Under the pieces are notes generated by a model. That model worked only from the letters and a program-made list of their open reading frames with translations, had not been told where the DNA came from and did not search any database. A DNA stretch of 64,000 nt from Providencia sneebia DSM 19967 (GTDB lineage: Bacteria; Pseudomonadota; Gammaproteobacteria; Enterobacterales; Enterobacteriaceae). The stretch is from positions 2,184,461 through 2,248,460 of the forward strand of contig NZ_CM001773.1 in the NCBI RefSeq assembly GCF_000314895.2, written 5' to 3'. Of the stretch, positions 47,964-58,086 are shown one piece after another (position 1 is the stretch's first letter; every line of letters starts with the position of its first letter). Made by a program: the position numbers and the translations under genes.

Positions 47964-49544
47964 ATGGCTGAAACACAATTTTTATTTAGTAAAATTGAAA
48001 TATCGAGAGCTGCGTTTGATCGTTGGTTGAAATCAGAATATATCCCTACAGTTGATTTTGCTAATGAGCATCAATCAGAAAAAAGCACACAATTAACAGT
48101 TGCACAAGCTATTCTTCCTTTTCTTAACTCTTCGACAGATGAGTTACGTATTATGCTATTACATGATAAACAAAAATCGATATTTTACTGTTCATTGTGC
48201 TTAGCTTGGGCAGAAATGGCTGAGGATTTGCTCTGTTTAGCGGATATTTTGAAAACAATAGCGCCATTTATGGCAAAAAATAAAACAGGAACTATTGTAT
48301 ATGGCGAAAATATTGCTGGTGCAGTTGTTCTATCTCAAAATGACACAATAGTTTCTGATGAACAGCAGGAATTAATCACACCGGAATGGGCTGAGGAATG
48401 GTTGTCTGATTTAGAGGATGATAGTGAAGAAAACTTAAAGAAATGGGTCGATAGTAAATTATGGAACCAGTTGAAACGAACTTATAACCATTATTTACGT
48501 AATGCCACTCCAGAGAGTCCTATCCATATTAAAAATACAGATTTCGTTTCAGATGGGAAACGGGTTATTGATTGGGAAGGAAAGGTTATACCAAATGCCA
48601 ATCCATTAACCTTTAAACGCATTTTTACGGATAGCCTGCGTAATCTATATTCAGATGGTAATTCAGTTTGGATACAAGGTAAATTATCACTAAATCTCCC
48701 TACCTTAATTGAAACTAATCTATCTTCAAAAACTATACGAGTATTAGAAGGTGATTATGATACGGATTTTCTTTTACAAATTGATGATGTGTTATGGTTT
48801 CCTGTTATCAAGAATAAGACATTTCATATCGACTCACTTCAGGTAGATATTGATAGTTTTCATGCTATTAATTATTGTCACTATATCGATAAAAATGCAT
48901 TTTATATATGTGAACAAAATGGGCGCGGATTATTTAAAGTCGATAATATTGACCCAACGAAAGTAAAGGCTTTTGATGATTCTCTCTCGATTTGTGAGGA
49001 TAAAATATTTAACAGTAAGGGGCTATTTCCTGATGCAGATGGATTGACTTTTTACAAAATAAACGAACGTTTCTATGCTGATAAAAATTACGTTTGGGAA
49101 CATTCAACTAAGCTTGAAGGGTTTGATCCCAAAACATTTGAAATAGTCGATCGTTGCCTAAGTATTGTGAAAGATGCCAATCATGTCAGGGTATATCAAA
49201 ACAATATTCCGAATGCAGATGCGAAAACTATTCAGGTATTAGATGTTTACCACAACAATTATTGGAGAGATAAACATCATGTTTGGTATTGGACTGAACA
49301 AATACAGCCATTAACATTGCCCGATGATGGTGAATTATACTTTTATCCTAAAAGCCATTTTTGTCGTGTCGGAACAAAAATTTGGTGCCAGCAACATTTA
49401 CTTGAAGGTGTTGATATTCCAAGTTTTACTATTATTAAACCGACTATCGCGAAAGATAAAAACTTCTATTATATGGAAGACCGAAAATACACTCATCAAG
49501 AATATGAAGACAATGATATCGGTAGGTATTATACCTTCGGTTAA
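47964..49544 (+). CDS. DKNYY-repeat family protein
   Basis: 526 residues. The N-terminal 200 or so are acidic and helical (ITPEWAEEWLSDLEDDSEENLKKWVDSKLWNQ). The rest consists of repeated beta units with the DKNYY/DKxxVW signature: SDGNSVWIQGK, IDKNAFYICEQ, ADKNYVWEHSTKLEG, RDKHHVWYWTEQI and KDKNFYYMEDRK, spaced 40-60 residues apart, probably a propeller- or solenoid-like domain. No signal peptide or membrane segment. DKNYY proteins have no established function that I can name. The close membrane-protein neighbour suggests a two-gene surface-signalling or immunity-type module; that is speculation. Confidence 0.75.
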   Translation: MAETQFLFSKIEISRAAFDRWLKSEYIPTVDFANEHQSEKSTQLTVAQAILPFLNSSTDELRIMLLHDKQKSIFYCSLCLAWAEMAEDLLCLADILKTIAPFMAKNKTGTIVYGENIAGAVVLSQNDTIVSDEQQELITPEWAEEWLSDLEDDSEENLKKWVDSKLWNQLKRTYNHYLRNATPESPIHIKNTDFVSDGKRVIDWEGKVIPNANPLTFKRIFTDSLRNLYSDGNSVWIQGKLSLNLPTLIETNLSSKTIRVLEGDYDTDFLLQIDDVLWFPVIKNKTFHIDSLQVDIDSFHAINYCHYIDKNAFYICEQNGRGLFKVDNIDPTKVKAFDDSLSICEDKIFNSKGLFPDADGLTFYKINERFYADKNYVWEHSTKLEGFDPKTFEIVDRCLSIVKDANHVRVYQNNIPNADAKTIQVLDVYHNNYWRDKHHVWYWTEQIQPLTLPDDGELYFYPKSHFCRVGTKIWCQQHLLEGVDIPSFTIIKPTIAKDKNFYYMEDRKYTHQEYEDNDIGRYYTFG

Positions 49545-49620
49545 GCATTGGTTGAATAAACATTAAGAAGCGAATATAACTAACAATCCGTAGACCTGAC
49601 AACAATCAATAGTGGGATTT

Positions 49621-50652
49621 ATGATGTACAGTTTTCAAAATGATTATAATGAAATAGCACATCCAAAAGTAATGGATGCATTGAATAATTTAACGGGGAA
49701 ACGTTTTGATGGCTATGGAACTGATCGTTATACACACCAAATTGCAGAGAGAATTCGCGCAAGAATAGGCCGTTTGGATGCTGATATCCACTTTTTTAAT
49801 GGCGGAACTATCACTAATTTAGTTGCCATTTCCCATGTGTTACGCCCACATCAAGCCGTTATTGCAATTGATTCATGTCATATTGCCACACATGAAACTG
49901 GCGCAATTGAAGCGACAGGACATAAAGTAATTACGGTATCATCAAATTCAGGAAAAATTGAGCCTCAACATATTCAGAAAGTTATTGCCGAACATGGTAA
50001 TGATGAGCATATGGTTCAACCAAAACTGGTTTATATCAGTAATTCCACTGAAATTGGTACTGTGTATCGCAAACAAGAGTTACAGCAACTGAAAACTGAA
50101 TGCGAAAAACATGGGCTATTGCTCTTTATGGATGGTGCTCGTTTAGCGTCAGGTTTAATGTCCAAAGAGAGTGACCTTTCTATTGAGGATATTGCGCAGC
50201 TTACTGATATATTTTATATCGGAGGAACAAAGATTGGCGCATTTTCGGCGGAAGCGCTGGTGATCCTAAATCCTACATTAAAATCTGATATTCGTTATAG
50301 CATAAAACAGCGGGGCGGTTTACAGGCGAAAGGCTGGTTACTGGCTGCACAATTTGATGCATTGTTTACTGACGATCTCTATTTCCAATTAGGGCAATAT
50401 ATTAATTCATTAGCAGGTCAGCTGGTGGATGTTTTCACAAAGCATGGCTTTGAGTTTCTTGCGCCACCTGAATCTAACCAAGTTTTTGTTATTCTCCCTA
50501 ATTCATTAGCCGAGCAATTAATATCGCATTATAAATTGTATAAAATTTGCGAACCTGAATTGGGTAAAAGTTGTTTGCGATTGTGTACTTCGTGGTCAAC
50601 AACTCAACAAGATATTGACCAGTTTATCGCAATATTTGAAAAATTAGTTTAA
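49621..50652 (+). CDS. Threonine aldolase / beta-eliminating lyase family PLP enzyme
   Basis: 343 residues from ATG 49621 (a GTG nine bases upstream and an ATG three bases downstream are possible; TGGGAT lies before). Fold type I PLP enzyme of the low-specificity threonine aldolase family: SFQNDYNEIAHPKVMDAL, DGYGTDRYTHQIAERI, FFNGGTITNLVAIS, FMDGARLASGL with the cofactor Asp, and the PLP Lys in FYIGGTKIGAFSAEAL. It deviates from E. coli LtaE, lacking its HxxE-type N-terminus, and belongs to the aldolase-like subgroup whose real substrates are uncertain. Confidence 0.85.
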   Translation: MMYSFQNDYNEIAHPKVMDALNNLTGKRFDGYGTDRYTHQIAERIRARIGRLDADIHFFNGGTITNLVAISHVLRPHQAVIAIDSCHIATHETGAIEATGHKVITVSSNSGKIEPQHIQKVIAEHGNDEHMVQPKLVYISNSTEIGTVYRKQELQQLKTECEKHGLLLFMDGARLASGLMSKESDLSIEDIAQLTDIFYIGGTKIGAFSAEALVILNPTLKSDIRYSIKQRGGLQAKGWLLAAQFDALFTDDLYFQLGQYINSLAGQLVDVFTKHGFEFLAPPESNQVFVILPNSLAEQLISHYKLYKICEPELGKSCLRLCTSWSTTQQDIDQFIAIFEKLV

Positions 50653-50664
50653 ATGTATCAATTA

Positions 50665-50690
50665 GGGTGCGATGTAATATAATCGCACTC
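50665..50690 (+). terminator. Hairpin after the aldolase-like gene
   Basis: Arms GGGTGCGAT and ATCGCACTC (one G-T pair) with an eight-base loop, 13 bases after the stop. Only a weak T-rich tail. Confidence 0.55.
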
Positions 50691-50771
50691 TATCTATTTA
50701 TAATTCATGATAAAAATTGCATATAGAACATTGTTATTTTTTTCATGAATTTTACATTTTGGAGTGATGTT

Positions 50772-51233
50772 ATGTTTATTTGGGTTGATGCCGATGCGTG
50801 TCCAAAAGTTATCAAGGAAGTTTTATATCGGGCGGCAGATCGCGAAAAAGTCCAAATAACTTTTGTTGCAAATCAACGTCTCACTGTGCCCGGCTCAGTT
50901 TATTTAAAAACATTGCAAGTTTCTGCCGGTTTTGATGTTGCTGATAATGAAATTGTTCGCCGTGTACAATCCCATGATTTAGTGATTACGGCCGATATTC
51001 CTCTTGCGGCTGAAGTTATTGAAAAAGGCGCGATTGCGCTCAATCCCCGTGGTGAACGTTATACTGATGCGACGATTCGTGAGCGTTTAGCGATCCGTGA
51101 TTTTATGGATACAATGCGAGCAAGTGGCATTCAAACAGGTGGGCCTGCAACGATTAGTCAACGTGATCGTCAGCAATTTGCCAATGAGCTATCAAAGTGG
51201 TTACTAGAGCGTAAGAAAGCATTATCAGCATGA
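50772..51233 (+). CDS. yaiI: UPF0178 / DUF188 protein YaiI
   Basis: 153 residues from [11 protein letters not shown], matching E. coli YaiI (152); TTGGAG sits eight bases before this ATG, so the in-frame start at 50745 is rejected. The family has a PIN-like alpha/beta fold with conserved Asp residues in DADACP, DNEIVR and TADIPLAA, and the conserved tail [36 protein letters not shown]. Nuclease activity is suggested by the fold only. Confidence 0.92.
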   Translation: MFIWVDADACPKVIKEVLYRAADREKVQITFVANQRLTVPGSVYLKTLQVSAGFDVADNEIVRRVQSHDLVITADIPLAAEVIEKGAIALNPRGERYTDATIRERLAIRDFMDTMRASGIQTGGPATISQRDRQQFANELSKWLLERKKALSA

Positions 51234-51390
51234 ATAAGGTAGCAATTGAATGAGCTAACTATTTCAATTGCATTTAACGTGTCATAAATTGACCTTAACG
51301 ATTTAAATGGCATTATTTTAATATTTAGATGGTGAGTTACATAATTTGAATGTTATATTGCTATTTCTACGCGATGACTGAGGTAATAAA

Positions 51391-51654
51391 ATGAAAATGT
51401 TAACGCTACAAGAAATGACTGAAGCGCAAAGAATGAGAGTAAAAACGCGATTAGGTCAAGAAAGGAAAAAATTAGGGCGCGAATTAACCAATGCAGAGCA
51501 TAGCCGAACTAAAAATGAAATTGTCGCTGAAATATCTAAAGAAGTTGAAGCGGCAGCTAAAAAAGTACGGGCACAAAAGAAAAAAGATAAGCTGAAACCA
51601 AGTGAATCTACATATAGTTGGTCTTCTAATAATCACAGTAGAGGTTTACGTTAA
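51391..51654 (+). CDS. yjbD: DUF3811 protein YjbD
   Basis: 87 residues, similar to E. coli YjbD (90). Highly charged helical protein: QEMTEAQRMRVKTRLGQERKKLGRELTNAEHSRTKNE followed by KEVEAAAKKVRAQKKKDKLKP and the conserved end YSWSSNNHSRGLR. The helix and the basic tail suggest nucleic-acid or ribosome association, but no function is established. Its terminator-like hairpin lies at 51691. Confidence 0.88.
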   Translation: MKMLTLQEMTEAQRMRVKTRLGQERKKLGRELTNAEHSRTKNEIVAEISKEVEAAAKKVRAQKKKDKLKPSESTYSWSSNNHSRGLR

Positions 51655-51690
51655 TAATAATTAATTATTAACCAAATTATTTCATATTGG

Positions 51691-51718
51691 CAGAACATTT
51701 TTTAGGTTCTGTCTTAAT
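51691..51718 (+). terminator. Terminator after yjbD
   Basis: Perfect 6-bp arms CAGAAC/GTTCTG with a nine-base loop followed by TCTTAATTCTG; modest strength. Confidence 0.5.
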
Positions 51719-51905
51719 TCTGTTTTATTTTAAACTCGCCGAGTTATTTTTTAAACTTATAGTTTAATTCCCCATATTTATTACATTGATTTATCACATC
51801 CTATAATTTCTCTATTTTTTCATTATCGGGTAATAAAAGATTGTGTCGGAAGATTAAAGCTCAGATAATAAAGATATCACCTTCTTTATATTACTTTAAT
51901 GAAAT

Positions 51906-53022
51906 ATGCCTACGACAATAAATGGAATTACCGATAATCTTCGCCAAGCGATTAAACTCTCAACACAGGGCATGGTCGGTCGTGAACAACTTGCTGAATT
52001 AGTCGTATTGGCTGCAATTGCGCATGAGCATTTATTGGTTATTGGCCCTCCCGGTACTGCAAAAAGCGCAGTTGTTCGCCGTGTTTCACAAACTTTAGGC
52101 GGACGTTATTTTGAGTATCTATTAGGGCGTTTTACTGAACCCTCCGAATTATTTGGTGCTGTTGATTTAAAAAATTAAAGAAGGCCGTGTAGAAACAGAT
52201 ATTACAGGAATGCTACCGGAAGCAGATATTGTTTTTCTTGATGAAGTCTTTCTAGGTTCTACCGCTATTTTAAATACATTGTTAGGTATTTTAAATGAGC
52301 GGCGTTTTAAACGTGGGCATACCGATTTAATTACACCGCTTAAGGTGTGTATTGGTGCAGCAAATAGCTTGCCGGAAGATAATAATTTAGCCGCTTTCTC
52401 TGATCGTTTTCTTCTACACCTCTTCATAGATTCAACGCCTGATCACCAATTAGAAGAAATGCTACAAGGGGGATGGGAAGCCAGTTTAGCTAATTTACAA
52501 CCGCAATTAGATATTAATGAATTGGACGAATTACACCTCGCAGTTAAGCAGGTGGATTTGACCGAAGTTCGCCCAATTTTAGCGGATGCTATTCGTGTGC
52601 TAAGAAATGAAGGTATTTTACTTTCAGATAGGCGCGTAGTACGTGCTCAGAGGCTAATTGCAGCAGCAGCTGTTTTAAATGGTCGCAACATTGCTACAGC
52701 ACAAGATTTGTGGCCACTATTATATGTGATCCCAACGCAAGAGATGCAATTACAAGGACGTAATATTCTGAGTGAGAAATTTTCAATCTCAATGAATTCT
52801 CGGTTATTTAGTGCAGTTGAAGAAGCAACGCTTCAGCCACAAGCTCGAATAAACCGCTTAATTGAGCTTGCTACTGAAGTTTTAAATGCCCAAACACCGT
52901 CAAAAGCGGATACTGAAATGGCATTAAGAGAAATTGATGCTAATTTTTCAACGGAAATGTTAGATGAAGAACTCGCCACTCTACGAACTCGTTTAGCGGT
53001 ACAATTTAGTCATTTATTATGA
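51906..53022 (+). pseudogene. MoxR-type AAA+ ATPase of a bpX ternary system, frameshifted
   Basis: Two frames form one MoxR ATPase of about 370 residues. The first (to 52178) holds Walker A GPPGTAKSAV and YFEYLLGRFTEPSELFGAVDL. The second holds GMLPEADIVFLDEVFLGSTAILNTLLGILNERRF (Walker B and sensor region), the sensor 2 region and a helical lid. The reading switches at an A6 tract (52170-52175): losing one A, or adding two bases, gives a continuous DLK..KEGRVETDITGML, as expected for MoxR. The full gene would end in ATGA overlap with the next. MoxR ATPases act as chaperones with vWA partners, which matches the gene two places downstream. The gene is inactive as read, unless the sequence is wrong here. 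Confidence 0.85.
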
Positions 53023-53447
53023 GTTTATTATTATCAATAGAATGGCAAATAAATGAGCAACCTCTCACTCCCGAAGCGGTTGTAGCGATAGGTGATTCAG
53101 CAAGGCAGTTAACAAAACGTTTGGCTGATCTTGATGCAGATAATCAACAAAAATTAAAGGTTGTTACAGGAAAAAATTGGCTGGTGGTGATTGGTCACTC
53201 TAATTTATTACCTTGGGTTGATGGAGGGATGTATATTGCACCTTCAGCGCAGACTGTCGGTTTATGGCTTCCAACTCACCAGCAACCTATATTGCCTCAT
53301 AGTATTATTAATCAGGCTTTGAAGAAGACATTTAAACAGCATTCATTGCTTATTTTACCATCACCGATGATGGTGTTTCCTCTTGATAATCCTTGGCGAC
53401 TCAGCTCTCCTTTATTGGGGAAACTTTTAGAAAAAAGCTTTATATAA
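53019..53447 (+). CDS. Small bpX-system partner protein (bpX5-like)
   Basis: 142 residues; ATG overlaps the stop of the MoxR gene by four bases. Mixed alpha/beta protein with WLVVIGHSNLLPWVDGGMYIAPSAQTVGLWLPTHQQP and LLILPSPMMVFPLDNPWRLSSPLL. This matches my recollection of the small family named bpX5 that always sits between MoxR and the vWA protein in these systems; it would need a profile search to confirm. No membrane segment or signal peptide. The likely role is an adaptor or substrate-recognition subunit for the ATPase. Confidence 0.6.
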   Translation: MSLLLSIEWQINEQPLTPEAVVAIGDSARQLTKRLADLDADNQQKLKVVTGKNWLVVIGHSNLLPWVDGGMYIAPSAQTVGLWLPTHQQPILPHSIINQALKKTFKQHSLLILPSPMMVFPLDNPWRLSSPLLGKLLEKSFI

Positions 53448-53488
53448 GCTTGTATGGAATTAGGATATAAGGATCTTAGTGACTCATC

Positions 53489-55375
53489 ATGCCGTTACCT
53501 ATATCACAAGCAGCGCTTCTACCTAAAGCACTTCAGCCATGGCAAACATGGTTAAGTTGGTTATCTCCCGAGCTGGTACCCGCCTTTTCTGAAATTCTAC
53601 AGAGACTTAATCGGGTTGTAGGGCCTGTTCATGGGAAGCATACAGGTGGATTACCTGAACAAGATGGATTAGGGGTTATTGAACGTAAAGGAGATTATCA
53701 ACATCTTTTACTCAGTGAATGGTTAATTGCAGATGAATTGCCAGATGAATTTATCCGTCGAGCTATAAATTCAGAACATTTATTTTTAGCGGCAAACCAT
53801 AAAATTGAACAATCGTTAAATCAAATTACAATATTATTTGATTGTGGACCTTTTCAATTAGGTGCATGCAGATTAGTGCATATCGCGTTACTAATTTTAT
53901 TTGCGCAAAGAGCGGAGCAGGCCGGGTGTGATTTTCAGTGGGGAACATTACAATCCCCAAAAATATTATTACCGCTTGAAAATATTAACCATCTTCAAGC
54001 ATTACTGAAACAACGAACCTATTCTCCTGTTTTACCAGAACATATAGCGCAATGGCATGAGTTTATTCAATTAGATGATAATATCCAAAACGGTGAATTA
54101 TGGTTAGTTACAGGAGCTAACCAAGAAACGCTTTTAGCCTCAATTCCTGCGACTCATCGTATTGAATTAGTTGCAGATGATATAAGACAAGAAAAAATAG
54201 ATGCGTATATTCATGGTAATGGCCATCATCGCTATGTACAACTGCCAATGCCGCCTGAAAAATTAAGTATTCCACTGATTAAAGGGAACTTACGACTAAC
54301 AACGATACAAAATAGTTATAACGATCAATTTATAGTGTCATTGATGATACCACCTATTATTTCATTTCATGGCAGTTGCATTGGCGTTGCATTGCTTGGA
54401 AGGTCAGGATTTGCGGTGATAAAAATCCCTCCAATTTTAAATAAAAATAATCCAACAAATCGACCTCAAAAAAAGAATTTAGATTATCAAATGTATCCTG
54501 CGGCCACGTCGATATTAGCGTTACAGTGTCACGGTAAGAGGATGGGTGCCTTATTAGCATACAAAGAGGGTATTGGATTTTGGCAGTTACCAACACAATT
54601 TTATATTAACAAGCCGCCACAAAGTGATTTTTTTGCAAGTTCTAGCCGCGCCGGAATACTTTCAAGTGCATTTTTACACGGCTATGAAAAAAAAGGATTA
54701 TTTGTACTAGACATCGCCAAGCGGTTAGTTTTTTTCTCCTCAAAACATCACCAAAAAGGTTATCAAGCATTACGAGAACGTGTGCTCGGTATAGAGAAAA
54801 TAGCCGATAATGCCTTGGCTTATATCTATATTGAAGGTGATTCACTGTATCAAATTATTGTGAATAGTGAGCTTTCTCAACAGCGCCATTTATTATCTAT
54901 CCCGAGTAAAACAATTTCAGATAAACAAAAGGTACTCTTTGCATACCGACATAAATATTCTGATGGTTACAGCACTGTTTCTTGTGCTGTCTCTACACAA
55001 TTACGGGAGCACGAGTGTTGGACGCTCTACAATATGAGTTTAGGTCCGGATGCGATTGAAAATGTCAGCTTACCGCATGGTTGGCATGCTATTGGTTTAT
55101 ATTACCAAAGAACAGAAAATAATATTGAGGACTTTACTCAGCTTAATTTACTGATATTAAATCAGAATAAGGTAAATATTGCCTATTATTCTAAGGGTAA
55201 AATTGAAAAAATTTATCATACGAATTCATTAATTGCGCGATATACCTTTAGTCCTAAGACTGGATTGTTAGCATTAATAACTGAAAATAAACAAGTGGTC
55301 GTCTTTGATGTTTACAATAATCAATTACGACTAAGCTTACATTCGATAGCACAACAAGGGGCAGACAGTGAATAA
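53489..55375 (+). CDS. vWA-like/beta-propeller protein of the MoxR ternary system
   Basis: 628 residues. A helical N-terminus is followed at about 112-165 by a von Willebrand A-like core, ITILFDCGPFQLGACRLVHIALLILFAQRAEQAGCDFQWG. It has the strand-Asp-helix start of the metal (MIDAS) site, but Asp118-Cys-Gly replaces the usual Asp-x-Ser-x-Ser, so metal binding may be lost. From about 290 to the end there are repeated four-strand blades with patterns such as SFHGSCIGVALLGRSGFAVIKI, YKEGIGFWQL, FSPKTGLLALITENKQVVVFDV, typical of a beta-propeller. ATG at 53489 has only a distant AAGGA. It ends eight bases inside the next gene. vWA proteins are the normal partners of MoxR. Confidence 0.7.
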   Translation: MPLPISQAALLPKALQPWQTWLSWLSPELVPAFSEILQRLNRVVGPVHGKHTGGLPEQDGLGVIERKGDYQHLLLSEWLIADELPDEFIRRAINSEHLFLAANHKIEQSLNQITILFDCGPFQLGACRLVHIALLILFAQRAEQAGCDFQWGTLQSPKILLPLENINHLQALLKQRTYSPVLPEHIAQWHEFIQLDDNIQNGELWLVTGANQETLLASIPATHRIELVADDIRQEKIDAYIHGNGHHRYVQLPMPPEKLSIPLIKGNLRLTTIQNSYNDQFIVSLMIPPIISFHGSCIGVALLGRSGFAVIKIPPILNKNNPTNRPQKKNLDYQMYPAATSILALQCHGKRMGALLAYKEGIGFWQLPTQFYINKPPQSDFFASSSRAGILSSAFLHGYEKKGLFVLDIAKRLVFFSSKHHQKGYQALRERVLGIEKIADNALAYIYIEGDSLYQIIVNSELSQQRHLLSIPSKTISDKQKVLFAYRHKYSDGYSTVSCAVSTQLREHECWTLYNMSLGPDAIENVSLPHGWHAIGLYYQRTENNIEDFTQLNLLILNQNKVNIAYYSKGKIEKIYHTNSLIARYTFSPKTGLLALITENKQVVVFDVYNNQLRLSLHSIAQQGADSE

Positions 55376-58047
55376 AGAGTATATCCGTCATCCTTTGTTA
55401 TCGGGCTATCGCGTTATCTCTGGGATATGGCTTCCATGTGACTGGTTTGACGAATCTATGCGAGTCAATTTATTAATTAAATATTGGCAAACAGGTTGTC
55501 AAGCTTATCGTTTTGATGAAGGCGATTTATTGTGTTTTGCTGAGTCAAAAGCAATAGATTGCGCATTATTGGATGGTTGGCCGTTAACTTTATACGGCAA
55601 TACTTATAGCTCTGCGCCTTTGGATCCTGATGAAATTAAACGTTTACCGTTAGCAGATGCTTGGGTTATCCGAAATGGTCTCGTAATAGCACTCTCTTTT
55701 TCGCATGCTCAACCTATTTCACTCTCTGATTATATTGATTTAGATGAGTACTCTTTTCAACAATCTGATGATTATTCTGAGTTATTTATTATTGAAGTTA
55801 ATCCTGATAATTTGATTGAAAAAGATGTACGAAAAGTTATTGGCGAAAATATCCCGAAAGCGAGTCAGGCACAACAACAGTTTTTACAAACATTGAAGGC
55901 GCATGAAAACAAAAGCCGTTATGAAACAAATATTGCCGAAAGTAGTAAAACTGGAAAAACATCATTTATGCACCGCATTTTGTCCCGTTTGATAAGTTCA
56001 AAAACACGAGATGCTATTAACGATAATAATAATTCACAAGCTATTGAGCAGCTTCCTAAACTACAACGTTGGCTGGCAAAATTGGCGATGGAAAGTGGCT
56101 TAGCTTCTCTAATTGGTAAACAGCATGCCAATTATATTAATAAAATGATGAAAATGTTTGAAGAAAATAACATTGAACAAGCATTACGTCATGGCATTCC
56201 ATTGAGTAAAAACCAAGATTTTAGTGATCCGCCACCTTCACCTTATTTAGGTTTTTTACAGCGTAGAAATAGCCTTGAAATATTATCTAATAATCAAGTG
56301 AGTAAGGGAATTTATCTTGGTGAAGAGGCGCAGCAATATTTAAAACAGCTTTATAGAAAACAATTTATACAATTAGATAAAGCTGGCCGGAACGATGAAG
56401 CCTTATTTATTCTTGCTGAATTATTGCAAGAATATGATGAAGCACTTGATTACTTAGAGCGTTTTGAGCGTTATCAACAAGCAGCTGAACTTGCTCATTT
56501 ATGGTCTATGTCGCCAGAACGTATCACGCGTTTACATTGTTTAAGTGGTGATGTTGATGCTGCAATAAATTATGCACGGCTACACCACACGTTTTCATCT
56601 GTTATTTTACAGCTACAAGAAAAACATCCGGATATTGCGACAAGAATGCGTAAAGAGTGGGCGGAATCACTAGCTGATAGGAGGTGATTGGCTACAAGCT
56701 ATAGACGTTATTTGGCCAATAAATAATGATTCGGCGAGTGAACTGGCGAAAGATTGGTTAATGAAATCTTATCGTGCTGGTGGTCAAATGACGATTGGGG
56801 CAATAGTTAAATGGGCGATATTATTACCTGATACATTTTCTGAATGTGAAAATATTATTAACCCCATACTGAGCCAACCTACTTTAGTGCATGAACGTGT
56901 AATATTAGCGAGAGAAATCCTTTCTGCAAAACAACAAAATGCAATAATAAATAGAATAACTAATCAATTAATTAGGCCGATTATTGCTGATCAGTTTAGA
57001 GGAAATGAAACCTTAGAAACACAAGAGATAAAAGGGCTTATTAGCAGGAGTACAGATAAACTGCTAAAAAATGATCTTCCTACAAGTGCATTTCCCAAAA
57101 TACCCGTAAATTCATTTGATAAGCAAAAAAACACGATGAATATCTCTTTGCCTAATCGTGGAGAATATGTTATTTGTGACGTTGTCACAGTTAGCGACCA
57201 GCGCTATCTTATTGCATTAGGTGAAGTGGGTGTTGCATTAGTCGAATCGACTGGGAAAATAGTGTGGCATAAGCCCATACCGACATACCGGATTGTGATT
57301 TCAGATAATCAGCAAATTACATTATTACTCGCGCCAAGAAGTCAATGTTATCAAATTCATCAGTTAACAATCGCAACACAAACAATATTAGAGCTAGGAA
57401 TGCTCAAATTAACGGCTTTTGCTGACTCATTCGATGGTATGTTTTGGACATTAAGTATTAATAATGTAGTCCAAGTTGTGGATGTTAGAAATAATTTTAA
57501 AGTTGTTTGGCATGTTGGTGCATTAACTGGTGAGGTATTAAAAATCCAACGTACGGCAACACATGAATATTGGCTAATTGGTGGTGAAGATAGGCAATTT
57601 TGGTGTTATACATTACCAGAAAGGCGTTTAGTTAGTTGTACTGATGCACCTTATCATATTAATAACATTGAAATTTATATAAATGAAACTTTCGATTCTT
57701 ATCACACGATTCAAGATAATAAAGTAACAATATCGCATTTTAATTCTAGCTATCAGCAAATACTACAGCTTCCTAAAGCACTATCAATTGAAGAAAAACG
57801 TTCGTTTAAATTGAGCTCCCAAGCTGGTATTTTAACTCAATGGCAACAATCATCGACATCAACCACATTATTCCATTTTTATACAAAACGATTTGATAGG
57901 TGCCTTGAGTTAAATTGGCCAATTGATGCAAAACCCACAGCCAGAACTGAGATGACAAACTGGCTTTTATTTGACCAAGAAGGGCGCTTGGTACATATTG
58001 ATTGGTCAAAAGGAAAAGTAAATAAATTCAGCTTGCAATTAAAATAA
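55368..58047 (+). pseudogene. bpX6-type helical-repeat/beta-propeller protein, frameshifted
   Basis: Two frames together encode about 890 residues. The start is GTG 55368, with AAGGGG eight bases before it. Residues 1-140 are a distinct domain (HPLLSGYRVISGIWLPCDWFDESMR, DAWVIRNGLVIALS); about 150-250 is a charged linker; about 250-500 is helical-repeat, tetratricopeptide-like (AGRNDEALFILAELLQEYDEALDYLERFERYQQAAELAHLW). The second frame continues the repeats (DWLQAIDVIWPINNDSASELAKDWL) and then a beta-propeller. The first frame stops at 56687 in GATAGGAGGTGATTGG; skipping one base gives ADRGDWLQAI, continuing the helical pattern seamlessly. So this is one gene with a single-base insertion. 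The domain order fits the large effector or scaffold subunit of bpX systems. Confidence 0.72.
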
Positions 58048-58086
58048 GTCAAATATCAGGCTAAATAAATAGGGCGGATGACTATC

